Part shown: piece after piece, positions 8,220-16,918 of the stretch
Layout of the letters: the number at the start of each line of letters is the position of its first letter
How positions within the stretch are numbered: the first letter of the stretch is position 1
Assembly (NCBI GenBank): GCA_025463265.1
Contig: JAOBWH010000109.1
Location: 1 to 64,000, forward strand
From: Ilumatobacteraceae bacterium
Lineage (GTDB): Bacteria; Actinomycetota; Acidimicrobiia; Acidimicrobiales; Iamiaceae
Direction: 5' to 3'
DNA length: 64,000 bases
Position numbers and translations under genes: made by a program
Notes under the pieces: model-generated
Seen by the model: only the letters and a program-made list of their open reading frames with translations
Told to the model about the DNA's origin: nothing
Databases searched by the model: none

Positions 8220-9379
8220 AGGCGCTGCGGTTCTCCCGCAAGCCGGGCCGGTACGTCGCCGCCGGCGTGGCCGGTCGCCTCGCCGCCGGCAAGGGCGCGT
8301 CGGTCGGCCCGCTCAAGCTGGTCGACGTCGACGACCTGAAGCTCCCCGCCGACGACTGGGTGCGGCTGCGGCCCCGCCTGGCCGGCATCTGCGGGTCGGA
8401 CCTGGCCACCATCGACGGCCACTCGAGCCGGTACTTCGAGCCCATCGTCTCGTTCCCGTTCACGCCCGGCCACGAGGTCGTCGGCGACCTCGAGGACGGC
8501 TCCCGAGCGGTGCTCATCCCCATCCTCTCGTGCGTCACCCGGGGCATCGACCCCATGTGCGGCGCCTGCTCGGCCGGACGGACGAACCGGTGCGGCCGCA
8601 TCGCCTTCGGGCACCTCGAGCCGGGCCTCCAGACCGGGTTCTGCGCCGACACCGGCGGCGGGTGGTCCGGCGAGCTGGTCGCCCACCCGAGCCAGCTGCT
8701 CCCGGTCCCCGAGGATCTGAGCGACGAGGCCGCGGTCATGGTCGAGCCCCTCGCGTGCGCCGTCCACGCCGCCCGCAAGGTCGCCGCCTCCGGTCCGCAC
8801 CAGCGCATCGCCGTCATCGGATCGGGCACCCTCGGGCTGCTCACCATCGCCGCCCTGCGCAGCGAAGACCCGTTCGGCACCATCATCGCCACCGGCAAGT
8901 ACCCGCATCAGCAGGGCCTGGCCAAGGCGCTCGGCGCAGACCAGGTGGTCAGCCCCCGCACGCTCCCCCGCGTCGTCCGCAGCCTGACCGGGGCGTTCGT
9001 GCTCGACGGCGGGCAGCTCACCGACGGCGTCGAGGTGGTGGTCGACTGCGTGGGCAGCGAGGCCAGCCTCACCCAGGCCCTCCAGGTGGTGGCACCCGGC
9101 GGGCAGATCGTCGTCGTCGGCATGCCCGGCCACACCGCCCTCGACCTCACGTCGCTGTGGCACCGCGAGAGCACCATCTCGGGCTGCTACGCGTACACCC
9201 GGTCGGACTTCGAGCGGGCGCTGGAGCTGGCGCAGGAGCATGATCTCGGCCGCCTGGTCAGCGCCACCTACCCGCTCAGCCGCTCCACCGAGGCCATCGA
9301 GCACGCCGCCAACGCCGGAGCGCGCGGCGCCGTGAAGATCGCGTTCGACCTCCGCAAGCCGGCCAAGGCCAAGCGATGA
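8216..9379 (+). CDS. Zinc-dependent medium-chain alcohol dehydrogenase
   Basis: A 387-residue MDR-family enzyme. Catalytic zinc ligands are C59 (GICGSD) and H86-E87 (GHEVVGD); a structural zinc lobe is formed by C106, C115, C118 and C126. The Rossmann domain carries VIGSGTLGLL. It should oxidise an alcohol or reduce an aldehyde with NAD(P). Next to an acyl-CoA reductase an alcohol/aldehyde step is plausible, though the substrate is unknown. The GTG start overlaps the previous stop (GTGA) and its own stop overlaps the next ATG (ATGA), so translation is probably coupled. The N-terminal region about residues 10-30 is longer than usual for the family. Confidence 0.9.
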   Translation: MKALRFSRKPGRYVAAGVAGRLAAGKGASVGPLKLVDVDDLKLPADDWVRLRPRLAGICGSDLATIDGHSSRYFEPIVSFPFTPGHEVVGDLEDGSRAVLIPILSCVTRGIDPMCGACSAGRTNRCGRIAFGHLEPGLQTGFCADTGGGWSGELVAHPSQLLPVPEDLSDEAAVMVEPLACAVHAARKVAASGPHQRIAVIGSGTLGLLTIAALRSEDPFGTIIATGKYPHQQGLAKALGADQVVSPRTLPRVVRSLTGAFVLDGGQLTDGVEVVVDCVGSEASLTQALQVVAPGGQIVVVGMPGHTALDLTSLWHRESTISGCYAYTRSDFERALELAQEHDLGRLVSATYPLSRSTEAIEHAANAGARGAVKIAFDLRKPAKAKR

Positions 9380-9849
9380 GCCCGCGCCTCGGCCCCGAGC
9401 CCACCAAGTACAAGAAGCTGCGAGCACCGGTCGACATCGTCCGGTCCTTCTGGGAGCGCCTGGAGGCACGCGACTGGGACGACGCCCGAGCGCTGCTCGC
9501 CGACGACCTCGTGGTCCTCTGGCCCGCCACCCGCGAGCGGTTCGAGGGCGCCGACACGTTCATGGCCCTCCAGCAGGCGTATCCCGGCGACTGGCACATC
9601 AGCGTCGAGGTCGTGCACGCGGACGGCCGCGAGGTCCTCGCCTGGGTCGAGGTCCGCATCGGCGAGACCCTCTCCATCTGCGCCCAGCGCGCCACCGTCA
9701 CCGACCGGCTCATCCGCTCGTCGATCGAGCTCTGGGTCGACGAAGGCGAGATCACCCCGCCGGGGTGGCGCGCCGACGTCATGGCCCGCATCGACCGCAC
9801 CGCCGGCTCCACCACCGAGCCCGTCCCTGCTCTGAACGAGGAATCCTGA
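9376..9849 (+). CDS. SnoaL/NTF2-like fold protein
   Basis: A 157-residue protein with a SnoaL-type cone fold pattern: an initial helix (VRSFWERLEARDWDDARALL), then ADDLVVLWP and later beta strands ending at SIELWVDEGEI. Members are isomerases, cyclases, hydratases or accessory proteins, and the fold alone does not give the reaction. It is coupled by overlap to both neighbours (ATGA before, TGATG after), so it is made with the dehydrogenase and the LarA-like protein. It may act on the same small-molecule intermediate or stabilise a partner. Confidence 0.75.
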   Translation: MSPRLGPEPTKYKKLRAPVDIVRSFWERLEARDWDDARALLADDLVVLWPATRERFEGADTFMALQQAYPGDWHISVEVVHADGREVLAWVEVRIGETLSICAQRATVTDRLIRSSIELWVDEGEITPPGWRADVMARIDRTAGSTTEPVPALNEES

Positions 9850-11441
9850 TGCCCCGTCCCGGTTTCGTGCTCGACGTCGACAAGTCGACGCCGCCCATCC
9901 TCTTCCACCACGGCGAGGGCTTCCGACTCGAGAAGCTGCCCGCCGACCGCACGCGCGTGATCTACCCGGGCGAGCCGCTCGACGCCCTCGACGACGTCGA
10001 CGCCGAGATCCAGCGCGCCCTGCTCGACCCCCTCGACATGGATCCCCTGCCGACGCTGCTCACCCCCGGCATGAAGCTGACCATCGCGTTCGACGACGTG
10101 TCCCTGCCCCTGCCGCCCATGAAGCGGCCCGACATCCGCCAGCGGGTCATCGAGGCCGTCCTCGACATGGCCGCCACCGCAGGCGTCGACGACGTCCACC
10201 TCATCGCCGCCCTGGCCCTGCACCGACGCATGACCGAGGACGAGCTGCGCCACGCCGTCGGCGACCGGGTCTACGACGCCTTCGCCCCGCAGGGGGCGCT
10301 CTACAACCACGACGCCGAGGACCCCGACAACCTGGCGTTCCTGGGCGAGACCAAGCACGGCGAAGAGGTCGAGATCAACAAGCGGGCCGCCGAGTCCGAC
10401 CTGTTGATCTACGTCAACATCAACATCGTCTCCATGGACGGCGGCCACAAGAGCACCGCCACCGGCCTCGCCAGCTACCGGTCCATCAAGCACCACCACA
10501 ACGTGCACACGATGGAGCACTCGAAGAGCTTCATGGACCGCCACAACTCCGAGCTGCACCACAGCAACTGGCGGATGGGCAAGGTCATCGCGGACGCCGG
10601 CGTCAAGGTCTTCCAGATCGAGACCACCATCAACAACGACACGTTCGGCGACGCCCTCCCCATGTCCGTGCTGGCCAAGCGCGAGTGGGAGTGGTCGGGC
10701 AAGGACCGGGTGGCCTTCGTCGGCATGCAACAGGGCCTCAAGCGCCTGCCCGCGTCGACCAAGCGCAAGATCTTCCAGGGCCACCGGGCGCCCTACGGCG
10801 TCACGTCGGTCTCCGCCGGCGCCATCGAGCCGGTGCACGAGAAGACCCTCCAGCACTGCTTCGACCAGCACCTGGTCGAGGTCGAGGGCCAGACCGACAT
10901 CCTCACCATGGGGCTGCCGTACATCTGCCCCTACAACGTGAACTCGATCATGAACCCGATCCTGGTCATGTGCCTGGGCCTCGGGTACTTCTTCAACATG
11001 TACCGGGGGAAGCCGCTGGTCCGCGAGGGCGGCGTGCTGATCATGACCCACCCCACGCCGTGGGAGTTCCACCCGGTCCACCACCCCAGCTACATCGACT
11101 TCTTCGAGCAGGTCCTGGCCGACACCACCGACCCCAAGGAGATCGAGCAGAAGTGGGAGAAGCAGTTCGCCGAGGACGAGTGGTACCGCCACCTGTACCG
11201 GACGAGCTACGCCTACCACGGCGTCCACCCCTTCTACATGTGGTACTGGGGCTCGCACGCGCTGAAGCACCTGGGTCGGGTGATCATCGTCGGCGGCGAC
11301 AAGCGGGCGGTCCACCGCCTCGGCTTCAAGGCCGCCTCCACCCTCAACGACGCCTTCGAGATGGCCGAGGACGTGGTCGGCCGCCACCCCACCATCACCC
11401 ACCTCAAGAACCCGCCCATCGTCATGGCCGACGTCAAGTGA
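9849..11441 (+). CDS. LarA-like protein (lactate racemase N-terminal/DUF2088 family), divergent
   Basis: A 530-residue protein with a LarA-type N-terminal domain: FDDVSLPLPPMKRPDIR (D82-D83), ALALHRRMTEDELRHAVG (H125), and MDGGHKSTATG (K201). In characterised LarA the lysine of a GGxK motif binds the nickel-pincer cofactor, and K201 is in the matching place. The histidine that normally precedes this motif in LarA (PHxxxG-type) is not evident here; the segment reads VNINIVSMDGGHK. The C-terminal half is rich in His, Trp and Tyr (HPVHHPSY, YMWYWGSHALKH) and looks specialised. LarA relatives racemise or epimerise 2-hydroxy acids. Cofactor genes larB, larC and larE are not in the window. The 1-nt overlap TGATG links it to the SnoaL gene. 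Confidence 0.75.
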   Translation: MPRPGFVLDVDKSTPPILFHHGEGFRLEKLPADRTRVIYPGEPLDALDDVDAEIQRALLDPLDMDPLPTLLTPGMKLTIAFDDVSLPLPPMKRPDIRQRVIEAVLDMAATAGVDDVHLIAALALHRRMTEDELRHAVGDRVYDAFAPQGALYNHDAEDPDNLAFLGETKHGEEVEINKRAAESDLLIYVNINIVSMDGGHKSTATGLASYRSIKHHHNVHTMEHSKSFMDRHNSELHHSNWRMGKVIADAGVKVFQIETTINNDTFGDALPMSVLAKREWEWSGKDRVAFVGMQQGLKRLPASTKRKIFQGHRAPYGVTSVSAGAIEPVHEKTLQHCFDQHLVEVEGQTDILTMGLPYICPYNVNSIMNPILVMCLGLGYFFNMYRGKPLVREGGVLIMTHPTPWEFHPVHHPSYIDFFEQVLADTTDPKEIEQKWEKQFAEDEWYRHLYRTSYAYHGVHPFYMWYWGSHALKHLGRVIIVGGDKRAVHRLGFKAASTLNDAFEMAEDVVGRHPTITHLKNPPIVMADVK

Positions 11442-11454
11442 GGGGCGCTGACTG

Positions 11455-12420
11455 ATGGGCCACGAGAAGGGGTTGGAGAAGGTCGCATCTTCGGTGCGGG
11501 CGGCTCGGGCAAAGGTGCCGCCGGTGCGCGCCCTGGTGGCCCAGACCACGTTCCCGTACCGGGCCCCGACCACGCCGCTGACGGTTGAGCCCAAGCCGGC
11601 GGAGCAGAAGCTGCTCGGGCACTACGACTCGGGCTGGGCCCGCAAGCTGCCCGCCCGCTACGCCCGGTTCTTCCTCACCGAGGGGGTGGTCCGCCCGGTC
11701 ATCGCCGGCCTGGCCCAACCCGAGCGCAGGGGCCTCGACCGCCTGGCCGACCTCGACGGGCCGGTCATCTTCGCCGCCAACCACCACAGCCACCTCGACG
11801 CCGGCCTCCTCATCACCTCGCTGCCCGAGCCGCACCGCCACCAGGTGTTCGCCGCCGCGGCGGCCGACTACTTCTTCGACACCCGGGTGAAGGCCACCGC
11901 CTCGGCCCTCGTGCTCAACGCCATCCCGATCGAGCGCACCAAGGTCGGGCGCCGCTCCGCCGACGAGGCCGCTGGGCTCATCGACGACGGTTGGTCGATG
12001 ATCATCTTCCCCGAGGGGGGCCGCTCCCCCGACGGCTGGGGCCAGCCGTTCCGCGGCGGAGCCGCCTACCTGGCCATCCGCTGCGGCGTCCCCGTCGTTC
12101 CGATCCACCTCGCCGGCACCGGCCGCATCCTGCCCAAGGGGAAGAACCGGCCGAAGCCCCAGCGCACCGTCGTCACGTTCGGCAGCCCGATCCGGGCGGA
12201 CGAGGGCGAGCGGTCCCAGGCGTTCTCGGACCGCATCGAGTCCGCGGTCGCCGCCCTGGCCGACGAGGCCACCACCGACTGGTACTCCGCCCGCCGCCGC
12301 GCCGCAGCCGGGGAGACGCCCGCCCTGGCCGGTCCCCAGTCCGGAGCGTGGCGCCGCACCTGGGCCCTCACCGCGAACCGCAAGCGGCCCTCCACCGCCA
12401 AGCGGTGGCCCGAGCTCTGA
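11455..12420 (+). CDS. 1-acylglycerol-3-phosphate acyltransferase-like protein (PlsC family)
   Basis: A 321-residue membrane-associated acyltransferase. The catalytic box is NHHSHLD (HxxxxD) and the substrate box is FPEGGRSPDG, both typical of PlsC/LPLAT enzymes that transfer acyl groups to lysophosphatidate or related alcohols. It closes the operon, 13 bp after the LarA-like gene. With an acyl-CoA reductase, a phosphatase domain and an alcohol dehydrogenase upstream, it points to synthesis of a modified glycerolipid, ether lipid, diol lipid or wax-type product; the exact product cannot be deduced. The N-terminal 90 residues and the basic C-terminus exceed the minimal PlsC core. Confidence 0.9.
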   Translation: MGHEKGLEKVASSVRAARAKVPPVRALVAQTTFPYRAPTTPLTVEPKPAEQKLLGHYDSGWARKLPARYARFFLTEGVVRPVIAGLAQPERRGLDRLADLDGPVIFAANHHSHLDAGLLITSLPEPHRHQVFAAAAADYFFDTRVKATASALVLNAIPIERTKVGRRSADEAAGLIDDGWSMIIFPEGGRSPDGWGQPFRGGAAYLAIRCGVPVVPIHLAGTGRILPKGKNRPKPQRTVVTFGSPIRADEGERSQAFSDRIESAVAALADEATTDWYSARRRAAAGETPALAGPQSGAWRRTWALTANRKRPSTAKRWPEL

Positions 12421-12438
12421 CCTCAGACCCCGGGCCCC

Positions 12439-12912
12439 TCAGGGGGTGGTGGCGGCAGCGGTCGTGGTGGTCGAGGCCGGGTTGAGCTCGGCGCCCTGGG
12501 TGCCGTCCGCGATGGTGGTCACGGCGCCGGCGTTGGCGCCGTCGTCATCGGGGATCGGGATGGTGGTGCTCGGCGTCTCGGCCACCTGGAGGTCCCGGCA
12601 CCTCGCCATGGCGGCCACGAGCTTGTCGGCGCTCTCGTCGGTCTGCTTGGGGTCGTCGACCGGTGCGCCACCGGCACCTCGTTCGGTGATCTCGGCCAGC
12701 TCGCTCGGCGTCAGTGACTTCGCCAGGGCGTCGGCGGTGCACTCGGACACCTTCTTGCTGATCCCCGAGGTCATCAGGGCGGCGGCCAGGTCCTCCTCCG
12801 ACGGTGCCGGAGTCGAGCAGGCTGCGGCGCCGAGCAGGCCGGCGACGAGGACCGTGCCGGCGGCGGCGCGGCGCAGGCGGGCGCGACGGGGGGCGGAGGC
12901 GGTGGTGGGCAC
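12439..12912 (-). CDS. Putative lipoprotein, 157 aa
   Basis: The GTG start at 12912 gives a basic n-region, a hydrophobic segment (GTVLVAGLLGAAAC) and a probable lipidated Cys32. The mature part is a small helical domain with two more cysteines (SECTADAL, ARCRDL), then an acidic and threonine-rich tail. Function unknown. TAGCCT on the minus strand (12921-12926) lies 8 nt before the start, a leaderless pattern. It converges with plsC (18 bp) and lies downstream of the lipase-like lipoprotein on the same strand. Confidence 0.7.
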   Translation of the reverse strand: MPTTASAPRRARLRRAAAGTVLVAGLLGAAACSTPAPSEEDLAAALMTSGISKKVSECTADALAKSLTPSELAEITERGAGGAPVDDPKQTDESADKLVAAMARCRDLQVAETPSTTIPIPDDDGANAGAVTTIADGTQGAELNPASTTTTAAATTP

Positions 12913-12959
12913 GAGGGTCGAGGCTACCGGTCGACGTCCCGTCCTCCCGGTCGACCGGG

Positions 12960-14930
12960 TCAGCCCGGGGCCTGGCACGGTCCGTCGCCGCACACGTCGA
13001 TGATGGTTCCGTCGGTGACGAACGACAGGACCAGCGCCAGGGCCTCCGGCACGCTGGCGAGCTTGCCGTGGGGGTCGTCGCCCGCCCGGTTCGGCACGTT
13101 CGCCACCGGCGGGGCGGGCGTCCCGAAGTCCCACACCATCAGTCCCGAGCCGGTGCTGGGGACCGGGCCGGCGTCGATGCCCCAGTAGGGCTCCTCATCG
13201 CTCGAGCGCCCGTCCGCCAGGGTCGGCTCCCGCCTCGTGATGCCCAGGGTGCGGGCGAGCTTCTCGGTGGACACGTTCGCCACCTGGTGGTCGCCGAAGG
13301 CCTCGAGCAGCAGGACGTCCTTGGCCTCGACCCCGGGGTACGGATCTGCGGTCAGGTGCTGGGCGTACCCGGCGTTCTCGCCCCGCTGCCACAGCTGCTC
13401 GAGGAGCTCGAGCACGAGGGTCTGGTCGAGCTCGTCGGGGTAGCTGGCCTCGACCGCCGGGAAGAACTCGTCGAAGTCGACCGAGCGGCGGAGCAGCAGG
13501 TTGTAGCCCATCCCGGGCACGCCGAGGATCACCTGGTGCCAATCGTCGGTCAGCGACGAGGCCACGCCGCCGAGGATGCCGCCCTGGCTGGCACCCAGCA
13601 GGGCCACCTCGCCGGTGTCGATGGTGGGGTTCCCGTCCGCGTCTTGGAACGTCGGGTCCGAGGCGAACCCCTCGTCGCTGGCGAGCAGCCGGCCGAGCAG
13701 GAGGAAGCTGAGGTGCCCCTGCTGGAGGCGGTCCGGGAGGCTCCGGAACGCGGACAGGTCTTCGAACGAGGCGACGATCGACGGGATGTCCGGGGCGCTC
13801 ATGCCGAGGTAGTCGAGACCGCAGAAGCCGAGGCCCACCGACGCACCGAGCATGCCGATGTCGAGCGCCTGGTCGCGCGTGCCCAGCAGGCCGTGCCCGT
13901 AGATCACGGTGCCGGCCGGGTCCTTCGCTGTCGCCGCCTTCGGCACCACGCACACGAAGTCGGCGTCCATGGTGCCGTCGGCGGTGGGGATGCCATCGGG
14001 ATCGTCGTCGTTGTTCATCACCGAGCCCGGCCCGCCGTCGCCCTGGAGGTACTTCGGCATCTCGAACGTGCCGCGGATGATGCGGGCGGCGCCGGACTCC
14101 TCGTCGGAGTCGATGGTGAAGGGCGGGGCGCCGTCACCGACCTGCTCGCTGGTCTCCTCCCACATCGAGCGCAGGCGCCCGGAGATGTCGTCGCCGGAGC
14201 CGACGGTGAACGACCACGCCACGTCGAGGTCGTCCCGGTCGACGCCGGCGTCCTCCAGGTCGGCGAAGGTGGCAGCGGCGATCGCATCGGGGTCCGCGAG
14301 CTGGGCGGCGAACCCGTCCGACGGCCCCACCTCGCTGCCGTCGGTGCGGACCAGGTGCCGCAGGCCGACCACGTGGCGGTGGCCCTCGACCAGCGCCGTC
14401 GCGGGCTGGACCATCAGCGCCTGCTCCGCCGGACCCTCGGCGTTCGCGTCGAGCTCCGCCCACGCCGGGACCCGGGTCCCGTCCGCGGCATCGATGAGGA
14501 CCAGTGGCGAGTCGTCGTCCAGCGATGCGCCGATGTCGGTGACCGGCGGCAGACCGGAGGCCTCCACATCGAGGTCGGGGACCACCGTGAGCAGCGCCGA
14601 CGCCGGAGCGAAGCCGTCGTTGCGGTTCCACTCGGTGGCATCGATCGGCTTGCCGTCGGCGTTGGCCGGCATGCCGTCGGCGGGCAGGTCCACCCGCAGT
14701 CCGGTCGCCGTGGTGGCGTCGGCGCGGGTGAACCGGTCGTTCGGCCACGGGAGCAAGCAGGCCGCAGGGTCGATGTCATCGCACGCACCGGCCTTCGGCG
14801 CCGCCGGCGCCTTCGCCGTCGTGGTGGTCGTGCGGCCGGGACCGGCGCCGTCGGCTCCACCACCGCTGCTGCCGGAGCAGCCGGCCGCCAGCACCGCCAT
14901 CGCCACCAGTGCCAGCCCCAGTCGCCGCAT
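12960..14930 (-). CDS. Lipase-like alpha/beta hydrolase lipoprotein
   Basis: A 656-residue exported protein. The signal ends in LAAGC (lipid anchor at Cys18), followed by a Gly/Thr-rich linker. ACLLPWPNDRF near residue 60 resembles the N-terminal domain of bacterial virulence-factor lipases. The C-terminal half is an alpha/beta hydrolase: oxyanion region VIYGHGLLG, nucleophile elbow GASQGG (S448), and a late FGDHQV that may supply the acid and histidine. It probably hydrolyses an ester outside the membrane. A Shine-Dalgarno-like AGGGGGA precedes the ATG at 14930. It is divergent from the cytochrome c-PQQ gene across 87 bp. Confidence 0.82.
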   Translation of the reverse strand: MRRLGLALVAMAVLAAGCSGSSGGGADGAGPGRTTTTTAKAPAAPKAGACDDIDPAACLLPWPNDRFTRADATTATGLRVDLPADGMPANADGKPIDATEWNRNDGFAPASALLTVVPDLDVEASGLPPVTDIGASLDDDSPLVLIDAADGTRVPAWAELDANAEGPAEQALMVQPATALVEGHRHVVGLRHLVRTDGSEVGPSDGFAAQLADPDAIAAATFADLEDAGVDRDDLDVAWSFTVGSGDDISGRLRSMWEETSEQVGDGAPPFTIDSDEESGAARIIRGTFEMPKYLQGDGGPGSVMNNDDDPDGIPTADGTMDADFVCVVPKAATAKDPAGTVIYGHGLLGTRDQALDIGMLGASVGLGFCGLDYLGMSAPDIPSIVASFEDLSAFRSLPDRLQQGHLSFLLLGRLLASDEGFASDPTFQDADGNPTIDTGEVALLGASQGGILGGVASSLTDDWHQVILGVPGMGYNLLLRRSVDFDEFFPAVEASYPDELDQTLVLELLEQLWQRGENAGYAQHLTADPYPGVEAKDVLLLEAFGDHQVANVSTEKLARTLGITRREPTLADGRSSDEEPYWGIDAGPVPSTGSGLMVWDFGTPAPPVANVPNRAGDDPHGKLASVPEALALVLSFVTDGTIIDVCGDGPCQAPG

Positions 14931-15017
14931 GTGTCCCCCTCGTGCGTCGTCCCCGACCCCGGATCGTAGGGGCGAAGCCGGTCGAGGGACCGGACCGCCG
15001 CTGTAGGGTCCGCCGCC

Positions 15018-16856
15018 ATGGGGAGCAGGAGCCGGTGGGCACTCGTCGGGATGGTCGCGGTCGGGATCGCCGCCGGGGCGGCGGCCTGCTGGTCCGGCAC
15101 CGACGAGAAGCAGCCGGCGGCGTCGGAGCCGTCGGGCGCATCCGTCTACGAGTCGAACTGCGCCACCTGCCACGCCGCGGACGGCAGCGGCGGCCAGGGG
15201 CCGGCCATCGGCGACGGCAAGGCCGCAGCGACGTTCACCGAGGCCGAGATGATCGAGCTGGTCAGCAACGGGAAGAACGCCATGCCGGCGTGGAAGGGCC
15301 GGCTCACCGACCTCGAGATCGCCCGGGTCGTGGGCCACGTCCGCGACGACCTCGGCCGCGATGCGCCGAACGGCGGCGGCACCACCACGACCGGCGCCGA
15401 GGGCAGGCGGGGCACGCTGTCCGGTGTGCCTCCGGAGCTGGAGGTCGACGGCGACTGGGCCATCGCCAACGGCGACTACGCCTCCACCCGGGCGGCGACC
15501 GACTCCCCCATCACCTCGGAGACCGTCGACGACCTGGAGCTGGCGTGGACCTACGAGGCGGAGGGAGGCGGCACCTTCGGCAACCTCACCACCACGCCGC
15601 TCGTCGTGGGCGATCACGTCTACCTGGGTGCCCTCACCACCGAGGTCCACGCCATCGACCGCGAGACCGGGGAGGGCGAGTTCGTGGTGGGCGGCGAGGT
15701 GGGGATCTTCGGGCCCACCGGCGTCGGCGTGGGCTGGGGGCAGCTCTACGGCACCAAGGCGGACGATGCGGGCGACGGCTCGGTGGTCGTGGCCTACGAC
15801 GCCGAGACGGGCGAGGAGGTGTGGGCCACCGACGTCGGCGAGCACGGGGGCATCGTCAACATGCAGCCGTCGGCCTACGACGGCCTCGTCTTCGCATCCA
15901 CCTCCGGCTACGGGAACGGGACGATCGCGACCATCTACGCACTCGACGCCGAGACCGGATCGATCGTGTGGGACTTCCCGGTGATCGACGACCCGGATCT
16001 GTGGGGCGACCCGGAGCTCAACAGCGGCGGCGGCGTCTGGTACCCGCCGGCCATCGACACCGAGCGCCGCATCGCCTACTTCGGCACCGGCAACCCGTAC
16101 CCGTTCCCCGGTGCCGAGGGCTTCCCCAACGGCTCGAGCCGGCCCGGCGACAACCGGTGGACCGACTCCACCGTGGCCCTCGACATCGACACCGGGAAGC
16201 TGGCGTGGGGCCACCAGGCCATCGCCCACGACATCTTCGACCGGGACAACATGCTCGCCGCCCGCACCTCCATCGGGGTCGACGGGACGGAGCGCGACGT
16301 CGTCATCAGCTCGGGGAAGCTGGGCGTCGTCTACGCCCTGGACGCCGAGACCGGCGAAGAGATCTGGTCGACGCCGGTGGGCACGCACCAGAACGACGAG
16401 CTGACCGAGATCGACGGGCCGACGCTGGTGTACCCGGGCTCGCTCGGCGGCGTCCAGACCCCGCTCGCCGTCGCCGACGGGACGATCTACGCCTGCGTCA
16501 TGAACGCCCCGACCGAGTACGAGGGGCCGGAGGAGACCAGCTACGGCTTCACCGTCCAGCTGGGCAAGGCCGACAGCCAGATGGCGGCGATCGACGCCGA
16601 CACCGGCGAGATCCGGTGGGAGGTCGACCTGCCCGGCGATTCGTTCGGCGGATCCACCGTGGCGGGCGATCTGGTGTTCACGTCATCGTTCGGCGGCGAG
16701 ATCCTGGCTCTCGACGCCGAGACCGGCGAGACGGTCTGGAGCTACGACGCGCCCGGCGGCATCAACGGGTGGCCGGCCGTGGCGGGCGACGAGCTGTACG
16801 TCCCGGTCGGGATGGCCGACCCGCCGGTGCTGTTGAAGTTCGAGCTGCCCGCCTGA
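15018..16856 (+). CDS. Exported cytochrome c - PQQ-type beta-propeller fusion lipoprotein
   Basis: A 612-residue protein. A lipoprotein signal ends at Cys24. It is followed by a c-type cytochrome domain with CATCH (C48, C51, H52) and a likely sixth ligand M89 (KNAMPAW). From about residue 150 there is an eight-blade-type PQQ propeller with repeats such as YALDAETGEEIW and LALDAETGETVW. Quinohaemoprotein dehydrogenases usually have the cytochrome at the C-terminus; here it is N-terminal. It may oxidise an alcohol or sugar outside the membrane and pass electrons to the respiratory chain, or it may be a non-catalytic propeller. TAGGGT (15004-15009) lies 8 nt before the ATG. Confidence 0.85.
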   Translation: MGSRSRWALVGMVAVGIAAGAAACWSGTDEKQPAASEPSGASVYESNCATCHAADGSGGQGPAIGDGKAAATFTEAEMIELVSNGKNAMPAWKGRLTDLEIARVVGHVRDDLGRDAPNGGGTTTTGAEGRRGTLSGVPPELEVDGDWAIANGDYASTRAATDSPITSETVDDLELAWTYEAEGGGTFGNLTTTPLVVGDHVYLGALTTEVHAIDRETGEGEFVVGGEVGIFGPTGVGVGWGQLYGTKADDAGDGSVVVAYDAETGEEVWATDVGEHGGIVNMQPSAYDGLVFASTSGYGNGTIATIYALDAETGSIVWDFPVIDDPDLWGDPELNSGGGVWYPPAIDTERRIAYFGTGNPYPFPGAEGFPNGSSRPGDNRWTDSTVALDIDTGKLAWGHQAIAHDIFDRDNMLAARTSIGVDGTERDVVISSGKLGVVYALDAETGEEIWSTPVGTHQNDELTEIDGPTLVYPGSLGGVQTPLAVADGTIYACVMNAPTEYEGPEETSYGFTVQLGKADSQMAAIDADTGEIRWEVDLPGDSFGGSTVAGDLVFTSSFGGEILALDAETGETVWSYDAPGGINGWPAVAGDELYVPVGMADPPVLLKFELPA

Positions 16857-16918
16857 TCTGCCCGTTGCGGGGCGGCGAGGCGGACCTCGCTGTCACTCCC
16901 CCGTCCTAGGGTGGGTTC

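Noticed and set aside
12960-16388. A single 1142-codon frame through the lipase and the opposite-strand PQQ gene
   Set aside because: Only the part from ATG 14930 carries a signal peptide and hydrolase motifs; the rest is antisense to the propeller gene.
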